A stretch of DNA of 13,574 bases, taken from 2-02-FULL-45-10 sp046590235. GTDB taxonomy: Bacteria; Patescibacteriota; Patescibacteriia; Magasanikbacterales; GWA2-37-8. The stretch covers positions 1-13,574 of the forward strand of contig JBKJTY010000006.1 in assembly GCA_046590235.1 (NCBI GenBank). The letters run 5' to 3'. The notes under the pieces were generated by a model. The model saw only the letters and a list, made by a program, of their open reading frames with translations. It was not told the DNA's origin and did no database searches. Below, in pieces: positions 6,074 through 11,999 of this stretch. Position numbers and translations under genes: made by a program. Each line of letters begins with the position of its first letter. Positions within the stretch are counted from its first letter, which is position 1.

Positions 6074-6538
6074 TTATAAATTAGGTGGTAAATGAGTTGC
6101 AATCTTTTTTTCATCATTACGGTACACCCAATGCTTGTAGAGCAAGAAGTTCCAACCGACAGACAATGCCACATTAACCATGTGGACTAATAAGTAATCC
6201 TGACTTGGTCCAAAAACATGAACTGGCCAATGTTCCGTGAAAAGCCACATCCACAGAATGGCAAAAAGATAATTTGAAGCTGCGAGAATAAAGAAACGAA
6301 CTAATTGCTCATGCGTCTCGCCGCCGGCTTTGAAGGACCAGTGTTTATTTAAGAGAAATATATATATAAAGATAATTACCTGGTTAACGATAATAGCCAC
6401 AAACGGACGCCATTGAAAATACTCTTTAAACAGGTATAAAGTGACAATGTCAAAGACAAAAGCAGACCCACCGGTGGCCATGTAACGTAAAACCTGGTCT
6501 CGAGAATCCCAAATGTGATTTGCTAGTCGTTTAATCAT
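6074..6538 (-). CDS. GtrA-family membrane protein
   Basis: The 154-residue product has four hydrophobic segments at about 18-38, 45-65, 80-102 and 113-135, the topology of GtrA proteins. The family-type motifs LRYMATGGSAFVFDI near the start, FLLNKHWSFK after segment 2 and NFLLYKHWVYR after segment 4 are present. GtrA proteins are small integral membrane proteins implicated in moving polyprenyl-linked sugars during cell-surface polysaccharide assembly; the substrate here is unknown. The ATG at 6538 lies about 2 bases from the predicted transcription start, so the message may be essentially leaderless. It is followed by the lipoprotein gene, consistent with a cell-envelope unit. Confidence 0.85.
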   Translation of the reverse strand: MIKRLANHIWDSRDQVLRYMATGGSAFVFDIVTLYLFKEYFQWRPFVAIIVNQVIIFIYIFLLNKHWSFKAGGETHEQLVRFFILAASNYLFAILWMWLFTEHWPVHVFGPSQDYLLVHMVNVALSVGWNFLLYKHWVYRNDEKKIATHLPPNL

Positions 6539-6546
6539 ATTTAAAC

Positions 6547-6575
6547 AGTATACTTGAAAAATTTACTTATTTCAA
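6547..6575 (-). promoter_or_regulatory. Promoter of the GtrA-lipoprotein pair, near-leaderless
   Basis: On the minus strand TTGAAA (6575-6570) and TATACT (6552-6547) are 17 bases apart. Transcription would begin near 6540, only about 2 bases before the ATG at 6538. There is no room for an SD. Confidence 0.7.
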
Positions 6576-6595
6576 TTAGTCTAGAATCAAGGAGG
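6554..6595 (+). promoter_or_regulatory. Weak candidate promoter and strong SD of the 6601 gene
   Basis: TTGAAA (6554-6559) and TAGTCT (6577-6582) are 17 bases apart, giving a start near 6589; the -10 box matches poorly. AAGGAGG (6589-6595) lies 5 bases before the ATG and is a full SD. The promoter overlaps the divergent GtrA promoter, so the two may compete. The SD is clear; the promoter is tentative. Confidence 0.45.
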
Positions 6596-6600
6596 AATAC

Positions 6601-7014
6601 ATGGCGGAAATAATCAGGCGGAATTGGGCTAAGCTACTCAAACTCTTCAACCCGTGGAAGGAGCTTACCAACCTTTACGATGTTCGCTTGAGCAAAGCGA
6701 TCGAGGTAGCTGGGGACCAAACCCTAGAGTACGGCGAGAAAGAAGACATGTCAGTCTGGGTCATCCTGCAAAATGATAATCCAACAATAACTAAGATTGC
6801 CTTTCGCACTAAGACCCGAAGGGCCGGATATCACCGGCGCAACATCGGACCGAGAGATTATTTTGCGGTATTACTTGGTCCAGCCGACATTGAACTGATG
6901 TTTTTTACTGAAGACTCGACGAAGAGCGAACTTTTACCACCACGCTTGATTGCCCGAGTCCCTGAAACGGTACTCAACGAAACATACCAAGGAATTGAAC
7001 GCTTTCGCATGTAA
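6601..7014 (+). CDS. Unrecognised 137-residue protein
   Basis: The frame from the ATG at 6601 encodes a soluble-looking protein of 137 residues. It has an amphipathic, basic N-terminus (IIRRNWAKLLKLFNPWK), no transmembrane segment and no signal peptide. The rest looks like alternating strands: TLEYGEKEDMSVWVILQN, ITKIAFRTKTRRAGYHRRN and YFAVLLGPADIELMFF. I do not recognise the family and assign no function. The coding case rests on the strong SD, the uninterrupted frame, a terminator right after the stop and its isolation on the plus strand. GC is somewhat raised (48% in the first 60 bases). The frames read on the opposite strand here look like shadows. Confidence 0.7.
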   Translation: MAEIIRRNWAKLLKLFNPWKELTNLYDVRLSKAIEVAGDQTLEYGEKEDMSVWVILQNDNPTITKIAFRTKTRRAGYHRRNIGPRDYFAVLLGPADIELMFFTEDSTKSELLPPRLIARVPETVLNETYQGIERFRM

Positions 7015-7018
7015 TAAA

Positions 7019-7055
7019 GATCCGGCCACTCTCGTGCGCCGGATCGTTCTTTTTT
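7019..7055. terminator. Intrinsic terminator shared by the 6601 gene and alaS
   Basis: GATCCGGC (7019-7026) pairs with GCCGGATC (7038-7045) over 8 bp around an 11-base loop, followed on the plus strand by a T-rich run to 7055. In the minus direction the same stem is followed by TTTATTA, weaker but usable. Its T-run overlaps the alaS stop codon. Confidence 0.85.
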
Positions 7056-8910
7056 ATTCGAGAATTGCTTTGATGCGTCGGACACCTGCCGAGACGGCTT
7101 CTTCTTTTGTAATCTTGAATTTACCCATCGTGCCGGTATGCTCCACATGTGGACCACCGCAAACTTCGCGGCTATAGGTTTTACTAGATGGGTCTGCGAA
7201 TGCTTTATCGCCTGGATCACCAACAGTATACACTTTAATAACTGGTTGGTATTTATCTTCAAACAAGCCAATTGCACCAAGTTCTTTTGCTTTTTCAAAT
7301 GGCATTTCTGCCCAAGTAACCTGGTAATCTTTTTGGATCGCACCATTAATGAGGTCTTCTGTCTGCTTAATTTGGTCAGGAGTCATCTTTTCAGGATGCG
7401 CGAAATCAAAGCGCATACGTTCCTGGGTGATGTTACTGCCACGTTGCATAGCGTGAGGCCCTAGGACGCGCTGGAGCGTCGCGTGGAGCAAGTGCGTGGC
7501 GGTGTGGTACTTCGTAGAGATCTCACTGTGATCTGCCAACCCACCGGCAAACTTTTGCTCAGCACCAACACGAGATAATTCTTGGTGTTTTTTGAAAGCT
7601 TCATCAAAACCATTACTATCAACCGTCAAACCATTTTCAATCGCCAATTCCTGGGTCATTTCCAATGGAAAACCGTACGTATCGTACAATTTGAAGGCTT
7701 GCTTACCGGAAATTTCTCTAATCACTTGGCCGGTCTTTTCAAATGCCATGCGGTAACCATTCACCAATTTTTCAAATTCCTTCAAACCTTGCTCGATCGT
7801 ATTGCGGAACTTAGATTCTTCACGAGCCATTTCGAGCATGATAAATTCTTTATTGCGAGGAAGTTCCGGATACACATCTGCAAAAATCTTGATTACTTCA
7901 GCAGCAATTTGATCACAGAAATTTTCTTTGATACCAAGAAGGCGTCCATGGCGAACAGCGCGACGAATCAAACGGCGAACGATATAGCCCTGATCAACAT
8001 TACTTGGAGCAATCCCCTTGTCATCACCCATGATCATGGTCGCAGTGCGGATATGATCGGCAACAATACGCATGGATTTAGTAACGTCTCTACCACCAGA
8101 ATACATTGAACCAGAAATATCCTGGATCTTTTGGATAAGCGGCCAGAATGTATCGATTTGAAAAACGTCAGCAAAACCGTTCAACACCATGAGTGTACGT
8201 TCCAAACCCATACCAGTATCAACGTTGGTTTGTTTCAAAGGTTCGTAAGCACCTTCCTTAGTTTTATTATATTGCATGAAGACGTCATTCCAGATTTCGA
8301 GCCAGTTATCTTCATCAGAACCAGGGTTTGAACCTGCAGGTGGATATTCGCTGGTAATCCCCTTCCAGAAAAACATTTCCGTGTCAGGACCACAAGGACC
8401 GGTCAGGCCAGCTGGACCCCACCAGTTATTTTTACGTGGCAAAAAGGCAATCTTATCTTCAGGTACGCCAAGCGCTTTCCAATATCCGGCAGCTTCTTCA
8501 TCCCGGGGAATATTATTTTCAGATTCACCCGCGAAAACAGATACCGCCAACTTCTTTGGATCAAGAGCGAGATATTCTTTGGAAGTCATGAATTCCCAAC
8601 TCCATTCAATCGCTTCTTTCTTAAAATAGTCACCGAGTGACCAGTTACCCATCATTTCAAAAAAGGTATCATGGCGTTCATCACCAACTTCATCAATATC
8701 TTGTGTACGGATACATTTCTGGATGTTAGCGAGACGATTTCCTGCCGGATGCTTCTGTCCCATCAAATATGGAACGAGTGGATGCATACCCGCGGTCGTA
8801 AACAAAACCGTCGGATCATTATCCGGTACCAAAGAAGCAGACGGAATAATCGCGTGGCTTTTTGATTTGAAAAAATCTAGATATTTTTTGCGAAGTTCTT
8901 TGGAAGTCAT
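7054..8910 (-). CDS. alaS: Alanyl-tRNA synthetase, reduced form
   Basis: The 618-residue enzyme charges tRNA-Ala. The class II catalytic domain occupies about 1-240 (PTVLFTTAGMHPLVPYLMG, RHDTFFEMMGNWSLGDYFKKEAI, GLTGPCGPDTEMFFW, DTGMGLERT). The helical tRNA-recognition region follows (DQGYIVRRLIRRAVRHGRLLG; YDTYGFPLEMTQELA). The editing core has HTATH (469-473) and CGGPH (584-588), the HxxxH and CxxxH metal ligands. Against the roughly 876-residue E. coli protein, the chain passes straight from about residue 460 to the HxxxH helix. It thus lacks the beta-barrel half of the editing region, and it ends at AGVRRIKAI without the C-Ala domain. The frame is unbroken. It is the last gene of the HD-mnmA operon, 3 bases after its neighbour. 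Confidence 0.96.
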   Translation of the reverse strand: MTSKELRKKYLDFFKSKSHAIIPSASLVPDNDPTVLFTTAGMHPLVPYLMGQKHPAGNRLANIQKCIRTQDIDEVGDERHDTFFEMMGNWSLGDYFKKEAIEWSWEFMTSKEYLALDPKKLAVSVFAGESENNIPRDEEAAGYWKALGVPEDKIAFLPRKNNWWGPAGLTGPCGPDTEMFFWKGITSEYPPAGSNPGSDEDNWLEIWNDVFMQYNKTKEGAYEPLKQTNVDTGMGLERTLMVLNGFADVFQIDTFWPLIQKIQDISGSMYSGGRDVTKSMRIVADHIRTATMIMGDDKGIAPSNVDQGYIVRRLIRRAVRHGRLLGIKENFCDQIAAEVIKIFADVYPELPRNKEFIMLEMAREESKFRNTIEQGLKEFEKLVNGYRMAFEKTGQVIREISGKQAFKLYDTYGFPLEMTQELAIENGLTVDSNGFDEAFKKHQELSRVGAEQKFAGGLADHSEISTKYHTATHLLHATLQRVLGPHAMQRGSNITQERMRFDFAHPEKMTPDQIKQTEDLINGAIQKDYQVTWAEMPFEKAKELGAIGLFEDKYQPVIKVYTVGDPGDKAFADPSSKTYSREVCGGPHVEHTGTMGKFKITKEEAVSAGVRRIKAILE

Positions 8911-8913
8911 ATA

Positions 8914-9285
8914 TTATAAATCCTGAAAAACGTATGGCACACCAAAAAAGGTATCACCCAAATATTTTTTAATTGCTTCTCGGGCGGCTTTATCTTTGTA
9001 AGTAATTACTATCCGACTTACTCCGACACATGAAAGGCTTCGGCGGCCAACTTTCTCTCCACTACCAAGAACTGTTACCTCACCACCAAGCTCTCTGACT
9101 TTCTCTTCTGCTACTAAATGGGCCTTTACAGCCTGCTCAACCTGCGCTGACGGAGCAGAGCCAGCACCACAGCGGAAAGTATCCCAGCTTAGCAACTGCC
9201 AATAAACTATAAACGCTGCAACTGGAACCAATACTACTCCCAGACTCACCCAAGCGGTAACTTTTGAATGTGGCTTACTATTCAT
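8914..9285 (-). CDS. Small membrane-anchored protein of unknown function
   Basis: The 123-residue product has one N-terminal hydrophobic segment (about 11-33, AWVSLGVVLVPVAAFIVYWQ) with basic residues before it. The C-terminal part is predicted to lie outside the membrane on the far side. It contains VEQAVKAHLVAEEKVRELGGEVTVLGSG, a possible disulfide pair (Cys39 and one in SLSCVG), and RIVITYKDKAAREAIKKYLGDTFFG. No family is recognised. The ATG at 9285 overlaps the end of the preceding gene by 8 bases, which suggests translational coupling. It lies in the mnmA-alaS operon, though nothing in the sequence ties it to tRNA biology. Confidence 0.75.
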   Translation of the reverse strand: MNSKPHSKVTAWVSLGVVLVPVAAFIVYWQLLSWDTFRCGAGSAPSAQVEQAVKAHLVAEEKVRELGGEVTVLGSGEKVGRRSLSCVGVSRIVITYKDKAAREAIKKYLGDTFFGVPYVFQDL

Positions 9286-9685
9286 ATGGTAAAACTATTA
9301 TATTATAAGCTTCAGTCGCCTTGGCTTCGGAAATACCGAACGTACCAAGCTGTTTAATTACTTTTGGCAACTTCGCATAGTTACCAGCAAAATTTGAAAT
9401 ATCTGGACTAAGACCGGCATACTCATAGAGCTTTTGCCAAGTGGCGACACGACCCATAAACTTAGTAACTGAACTCATCGTACACTTCCAGACCTCACCA
9501 TTAATTCCGAAACGCCAGTACAGCCAGAGTTGTAAAAAATGAAATACATCTTGCCATTCTTCCCGCATCCCTTTCCAATTCAAATGAAATACTTCTACCC
9601 AAAATTCTTTTACTTCCTGAACGACTTCGCGAAAGGATACTGGTTCGCCAGAAGTGTAATTCTCAATGTATTCGATAATACGCAT
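9278..9685 (-). CDS. Possible MazG-like (all-alpha NTP pyrophosphohydrolase) protein
   Basis: The 135-residue product is mostly helical. It carries EVKE at residues 24-27 and EWQD at 43-46, matching the ExxE...ExxD acidic metal-binding pattern of all-alpha NTP pyrophosphohydrolases (MazG, dUTPase and HisE types). The stretch KGMREEWQDVFHFLQLWLYWRFG resembles the second MazG helix (EEl.DvL.fl.l). Those enzymes clean up non-canonical or excess nucleoside triphosphates. The second half (about 65-135) has no recognised motif. It starts 1 base after the mnmA stop and overlaps the next gene by 8 bases. The frame is well supported by this packing. The enzymatic assignment rests on the acidic motif only, and a different helical family remains possible. 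Confidence 0.5.
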   Translation of the reverse strand: MRIIEYIENYTSGEPVSFREVVQEVKEFWVEVFHLNWKGMREEWQDVFHFLQLWLYWRFGINGEVWKCTMSSVTKFMGRVATWQKLYEYAGLSPDISNFAGNYAKLPKVIKQLGTFGISEAKATEAYNIIVLPYE

Positions 9686-9686
9686 A

Positions 9687-10856
9687 CTAGGCTACAACTC
9701 CCCCACCCAAACATTCGCCCTTCTTATACCCCTCGGGGCACAGGTAAAGGACGGCGAATTGACCAGGAGTCACCGCACGTTGCGGCTTACTAAATACGAT
9801 TACGATTTTGCCATCTTTTTCAATAACTTCAGCCTTTTGCAGCTCCTGACGATGGCGCAGGCGCACTTCGCATTGTAATGGAAATTGAGGTGGCTGTCCA
9901 CTGATCCAACTCACATCGGTAAGAGGCACTTCTTTGGCATATAAAAGCGGATCAGTATCATGCCCTACTACAAGCTCATTTGTATTTTGATGTTTAACAA
10001 CAACAAATAAAGGTCGGGTATCCTGGATTCCCGCCTGCGCGGGAATGACACCGAGATGACGCTGACCAATTGTATAAAACGGCAAGCCATCATGTTCACC
10101 AAGAACACGGCCATCTGACATAACAATCTTTCCCTTCTTAGGAGCAATTCGAGTTTGTAAAAATTCTTTCATCGGAACTTCACCCACAAAACAGATACCC
10201 ATACTTTCTTCTTTCTCTGCAGTTGGCAATTTATATTTTAGAGCAAGTTTGCGAACTTCTGGTTTAGTATATTTTCCAATTGGAAACATCGTGTGCTTGA
10301 GCTGATTTTGTGTGAGCTGGTGCAAGAAATAGGTTTGGTCTTTATTATCATCCTTGGCCATCATCAAACGGTAACTGTCATTCCCTTGAAGAAGGGAATC
10401 CATCGCTGAACCATGCTTGTACATGGATTCCCGCCTGCGCGGGAATGACACTGGCGGCGCAACCGCAGCGTAATGGCCGGTAGCAATGTAATCAAAACCA
10501 AGCGCTTTAGCCTTATCAAGCCAACTACCAAACTTCACAAATTTATTACACAAAACATCTGGATTTGGTGTGCGTCCTGCTTCGTATTCAGCAAACATAT
10601 AATCGAGCACCATTTCCTTATATTCCTTCATGAAATCGAGTTTCATCATCGGAATACCAAGATGTGCTGCTACACGGAGTGCGTCACGATAATCTGGGAG
10701 CCAACAGCTTTCATTCCCCTTCTGGTTATTATCGTAATTAAGCATGTATGCCCCGACCACTTCATATTTTTTGGAAGCAACCAAAAGCGCGGCTGCGACA
10801 GATGAGTCGACGCCGCCAGACATGGCCATAAGTACTTTTATTTTTTGTTTGCTCAT
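9687..10856 (-). CDS. mnmA: tRNA 2-thiouridylase MnmA with repeat-derived insertions
   Basis: The 389-residue enzyme thiolates U34 of tRNA for Lys, Glu and Gln. The PP-loop SGGVDSS is at 13-19, and NPDVLCNKFVKF carries the catalytic Cys103. ATGHY is at 125-129, KDQTYFL at 172-178, GICFVGE carries the second catalytic Cys222, and GLPFYTIGQR is at 257-266. Two segments have no counterpart in standard MnmA: residues 136-161 (including SFPRRRESM) and 269-278 (VIPAQAGIQ). They coincide exactly with palindromic repeats at 10376-10450 and 10024-10050 and fall in loops between conserved blocks, so the enzyme is probably still active. It overlaps the HD gene by 4 bases (ATGA). Confidence 0.95.
   Translation of the reverse strand: MSKQKIKVLMAMSGGVDSSVAAALLVASKKYEVVGAYMLNYDNNQKGNESCWLPDYRDALRVAAHLGIPMMKLDFMKEYKEMVLDYMFAEYEAGRTPNPDVLCNKFVKFGSWLDKAKALGFDYIATGHYAAVAPPVSFPRRRESMYKHGSAMDSLLQGNDSYRLMMAKDDNKDQTYFLHQLTQNQLKHTMFPIGKYTKPEVRKLALKYKLPTAEKEESMGICFVGEVPMKEFLQTRIAPKKGKIVMSDGRVLGEHDGLPFYTIGQRHLGVIPAQAGIQDTRPLFVVVKHQNTNELVVGHDTDPLLYAKEVPLTDVSWISGQPPQFPLQCEVRLRHRQELQKAEVIEKDGKIVIVFSKPQRAVTPGQFAVLYLCPEGYKKGECLGGGVVA
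10024..10050. repeat. REP-like palindromic repeat inside mnmA, single copy
   Basis: A 27-bp element with an 8-bp stem (ATTCCCGC/GCGGGAAT) around CTGC. It is identical over all 27 bases to the copy at 10424-10450, exactly 400 bases away. Inside mnmA it is translated as part of VIPAQAGIQ. The core recalls the dRS3-type ATTCCC...GGGAAT repeats known from Neisseria and other genomes. Confidence 0.9.
10376..10450. repeat. REPIN-like pair of inverted palindromic repeats inside mnmA
   Basis: Two ATTCCC...GGGAAT hairpins face each other. The left one (10376-10403) has a diverged loop (TTGAAGAA). The right one (10424-10450) is the exact 27-bp unit found again at 10024. The outer ends TGTCATTCCC and GGGAATGACA, and the inner ends GGGAATCCAT and ATGGATTCCC, are complementary. 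The whole 75-bp block can therefore fold on itself like a REPIN or small MITE. It adds a stop-free segment of about 26 codons to mnmA. Confidence 0.85.
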
Positions 10857-11464
10857 AAAGTAATCTGCTCAATATTTCGCTTAAGCAGTTTCATCTGGTA
10901 ACGAGTAATAGGCAAAAGCAAATTATTATCATCCACAATTTTTTTAGCAGTTTTTGTTTGCAACCAATAGTAACAATCGTAAACTAACCTGAGCAAATGA
11001 GTGAGATGCATATCATCACGACTGCAATCGATATGTCGTTGCAAACCGATCTTACCAAATAAATCTAGCTTATCCGCATCACGCAAAATAATTGCTTCTT
11101 TATACTTATTTGCCGCCCCATTCCAGTGGTAACGGATACTATATAAAATTACTAACCGTTCATGCTTAGTTAGTGCTTGTAACTCAATATCTTCTTGTAG
11201 CCAAACACGAAAAACATTATACGAAAGTTCGTGGTGTGTTTTTCCAGGATAATCTTTCTCAAAAGCACGACCAATGTCATGAACCAGGGCACACAATTCA
11301 GATAAAAAAATAGCTGCCTTTTCAGCTTTGGCCAGAATTACCGCATTACGCCTCACCCGATCTGCATGGTCATAGTTGTGACCTGGTGACGGACGTTCGA
11401 TGAAGAGAGCCTTCATACGACTCTCCAGGTGTTTAATTAGCTTTTTTTCCCGTAAAGTATACAT
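10853..11464 (-). CDS. HD-domain phosphohydrolase
   Basis: The 203-residue product has the HD-superfamily metal ligands. His33 is in GHNYDHADRVRRN, His62-Asp63 in ALVHDIGRAF, further histidines lie at about 77-78 (THHELS) and 113 (RYHWNG), and the closing Asp is in ILRDADKLD (129-134). HD proteins of this kind are metal-dependent phosphohydrolases acting on nucleotides or related phosphoesters; the substrate cannot be told from sequence. It is the first gene of the operon with mnmA, a possible MazG-like gene, a membrane protein gene and alaS. The ATG at 11464 lies about 5 bases from the predicted transcription start, so there is no room for an SD. Confidence 0.88.
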   Translation of the reverse strand: MYTLREKKLIKHLESRMKALFIERPSPGHNYDHADRVRRNAVILAKAEKAAIFLSELCALVHDIGRAFEKDYPGKTHHELSYNVFRVWLQEDIELQALTKHERLVILYSIRYHWNGAANKYKEAIILRDADKLDLFGKIGLQRHIDCSRDDMHLTHLLRLVYDCYYWLQTKTAKKIVDDNNLLLPITRYQMKLLKRNIEQITL

Positions 11465-11475
11465 AAAACATATCC

Positions 11476-11504
11476 ATCATAGCTGATTTTAAGCTTTATT
11501 TCAA
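11476..11504 (-). promoter_or_regulatory. Promoter of the HD-mnmA-alaS operon, near-leaderless
   Basis: On the minus strand TTGAAA (11504-11499) and TATGAT (11481-11476) are 17 bases apart. Initiation near 11469 leaves a leader of about 5 bases before the ATG at 11464. No other good promoter was seen between here and alaS, consistent with one five-gene transcript. Confidence 0.75.
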
Positions 11505-11530
11505 GCTCGAACCATAACTTTGTCTAAATA

Positions 11531-11562
11531 AAAAAATCCCCCGACGAATCGAGGGATTTTTT
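11531..11562. terminator. Intrinsic terminator after the zinc-ribbon gene
   Basis: A 10-bp stem (AAAAAATCCC 11531-11540, GGGATTTTTT 11553-11562) has an inner CGA/TCG pairing around CGAA. On the minus strand it is followed by a T-rich run. It ends the gene at 11581-11883 and isolates the next operon's promoter. Confidence 0.85.
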
Positions 11563-11580
11563 GTGAGTAATCAATGACGA

Positions 11581-11883
11581 TTATGCACGGCGAGACTTCA
11601 TACAGTCTCGGCAGTATACCGGTTTGTCACCTTTCGGTTCAAACGGCAACTGGGTGATCTGAGCGCCACAGCCTGCGCAAGTCATGTTCACTGAGAACAT
11701 TTGACGTGGAGCGCGAGGAGCGGAACTTGTACCGCCCATTTTAGTTGCGCGGAATGCACGGTTGCAATCTGCACAAAATACTGGACGATCACCGGATGGT
11801 TGGAAAGGCAATTGTGAGATGTGGTTACCGCATTTACTGCAAGTAAGATCCACTTCAAACATTTGGCGAGTACCAAAGGCCAT
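11581..11883 (-). CDS. Tandem zinc-ribbon protein
   Basis: The 100-residue product consists of two near-copies of a CxxC, 18 residues, CxxC zinc ribbon. The first ribbon uses Cys15, Cys18, Cys37 and Cys40; the second uses Cys69, Cys72, Cys91 and Cys94. The copies share RQMF, LPF.P.GD.PV and C..DC, showing internal duplication; the linker is Ser/Ala/Pro-rich. Proteins with this ribbon are common and uncharacterised in reduced bacteria, and a nucleic-acid or protein-binding role is only a guess. I chose the ATG at 11883; the frame also has a TTG at 11910, but that lies in an inverted repeat and adds only nine residues unlike the ribbon. The gene has its own promoter and terminator. Confidence 0.85.
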   Translation of the reverse strand: MAFGTRQMFEVDLTCSKCGNHISQLPFQPSGDRPVFCADCNRAFRATKMGGTSSAPRAPRQMFSVNMTCAGCGAQITQLPFEPKGDKPVYCRDCMKSRRA

Positions 11884-11901
11884 AGTGTTGTTTGTTACGT
11901 T

Positions 11902-11952
11902 CGTTCCCAAAATGTTGTTTGAGATGTTTATAATTCGACTTTGTTGGGAACG
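11902..11952 (-). promoter_or_regulatory. Inverted repeat in the leader of the zinc-ribbon gene
   Basis: CGTTCCCAA (11902-11910) and TTGGGAACG (11944-11952) are a perfect 9-bp inverted repeat separated by 33 bases. They lie inside the predicted leader of about 80 bases between promoter and ATG. It could be an RNA stem or a two-site operator; the sequence alone does not decide. Confidence 0.5.
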
Positions 11953-11970
11953 TTTAGTTACCCGTTGACT

Positions 11971-11999
11971 AGTATAGCACGAAAACTAGCTCAAGTCAA
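11971..11999 (-). promoter_or_regulatory. Promoter of the zinc-ribbon gene
   Basis: On the minus strand TTGACT (11999-11994) and TATACT (11976-11971) are 17 bases apart, with a predicted start near 11964. The -35 box lies inside the last codons of the upstream ATPase gene. No terminator hairpin separates the two genes, so some read-through is possible. Confidence 0.8.

Noticed and set aside
6070..6174. Upstream extension of the lipoprotein frame
   Set aside because: It runs through the GtrA gene and would bury the clear signal peptide and lipobox that begin at 6069.
7582..8109. Plus-strand open frame of 175 codons inside alaS
   Set aside because: It is antisense to conserved AlaRS motifs, has no SD, and its product has no recognisable features.
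10024..10450. CRISPR array
   Set aside because: Only two full copies of the repeat and one diverged arm exist, with irregular spacing and inside a coding sequence.
11884..11910. TTG start for the zinc-ribbon protein
   Set aside because: It adds nine residues unrelated to the ribbon and lies in the leader inverted repeat; the ATG at 11883 is simpler, though the TTG is not excluded.
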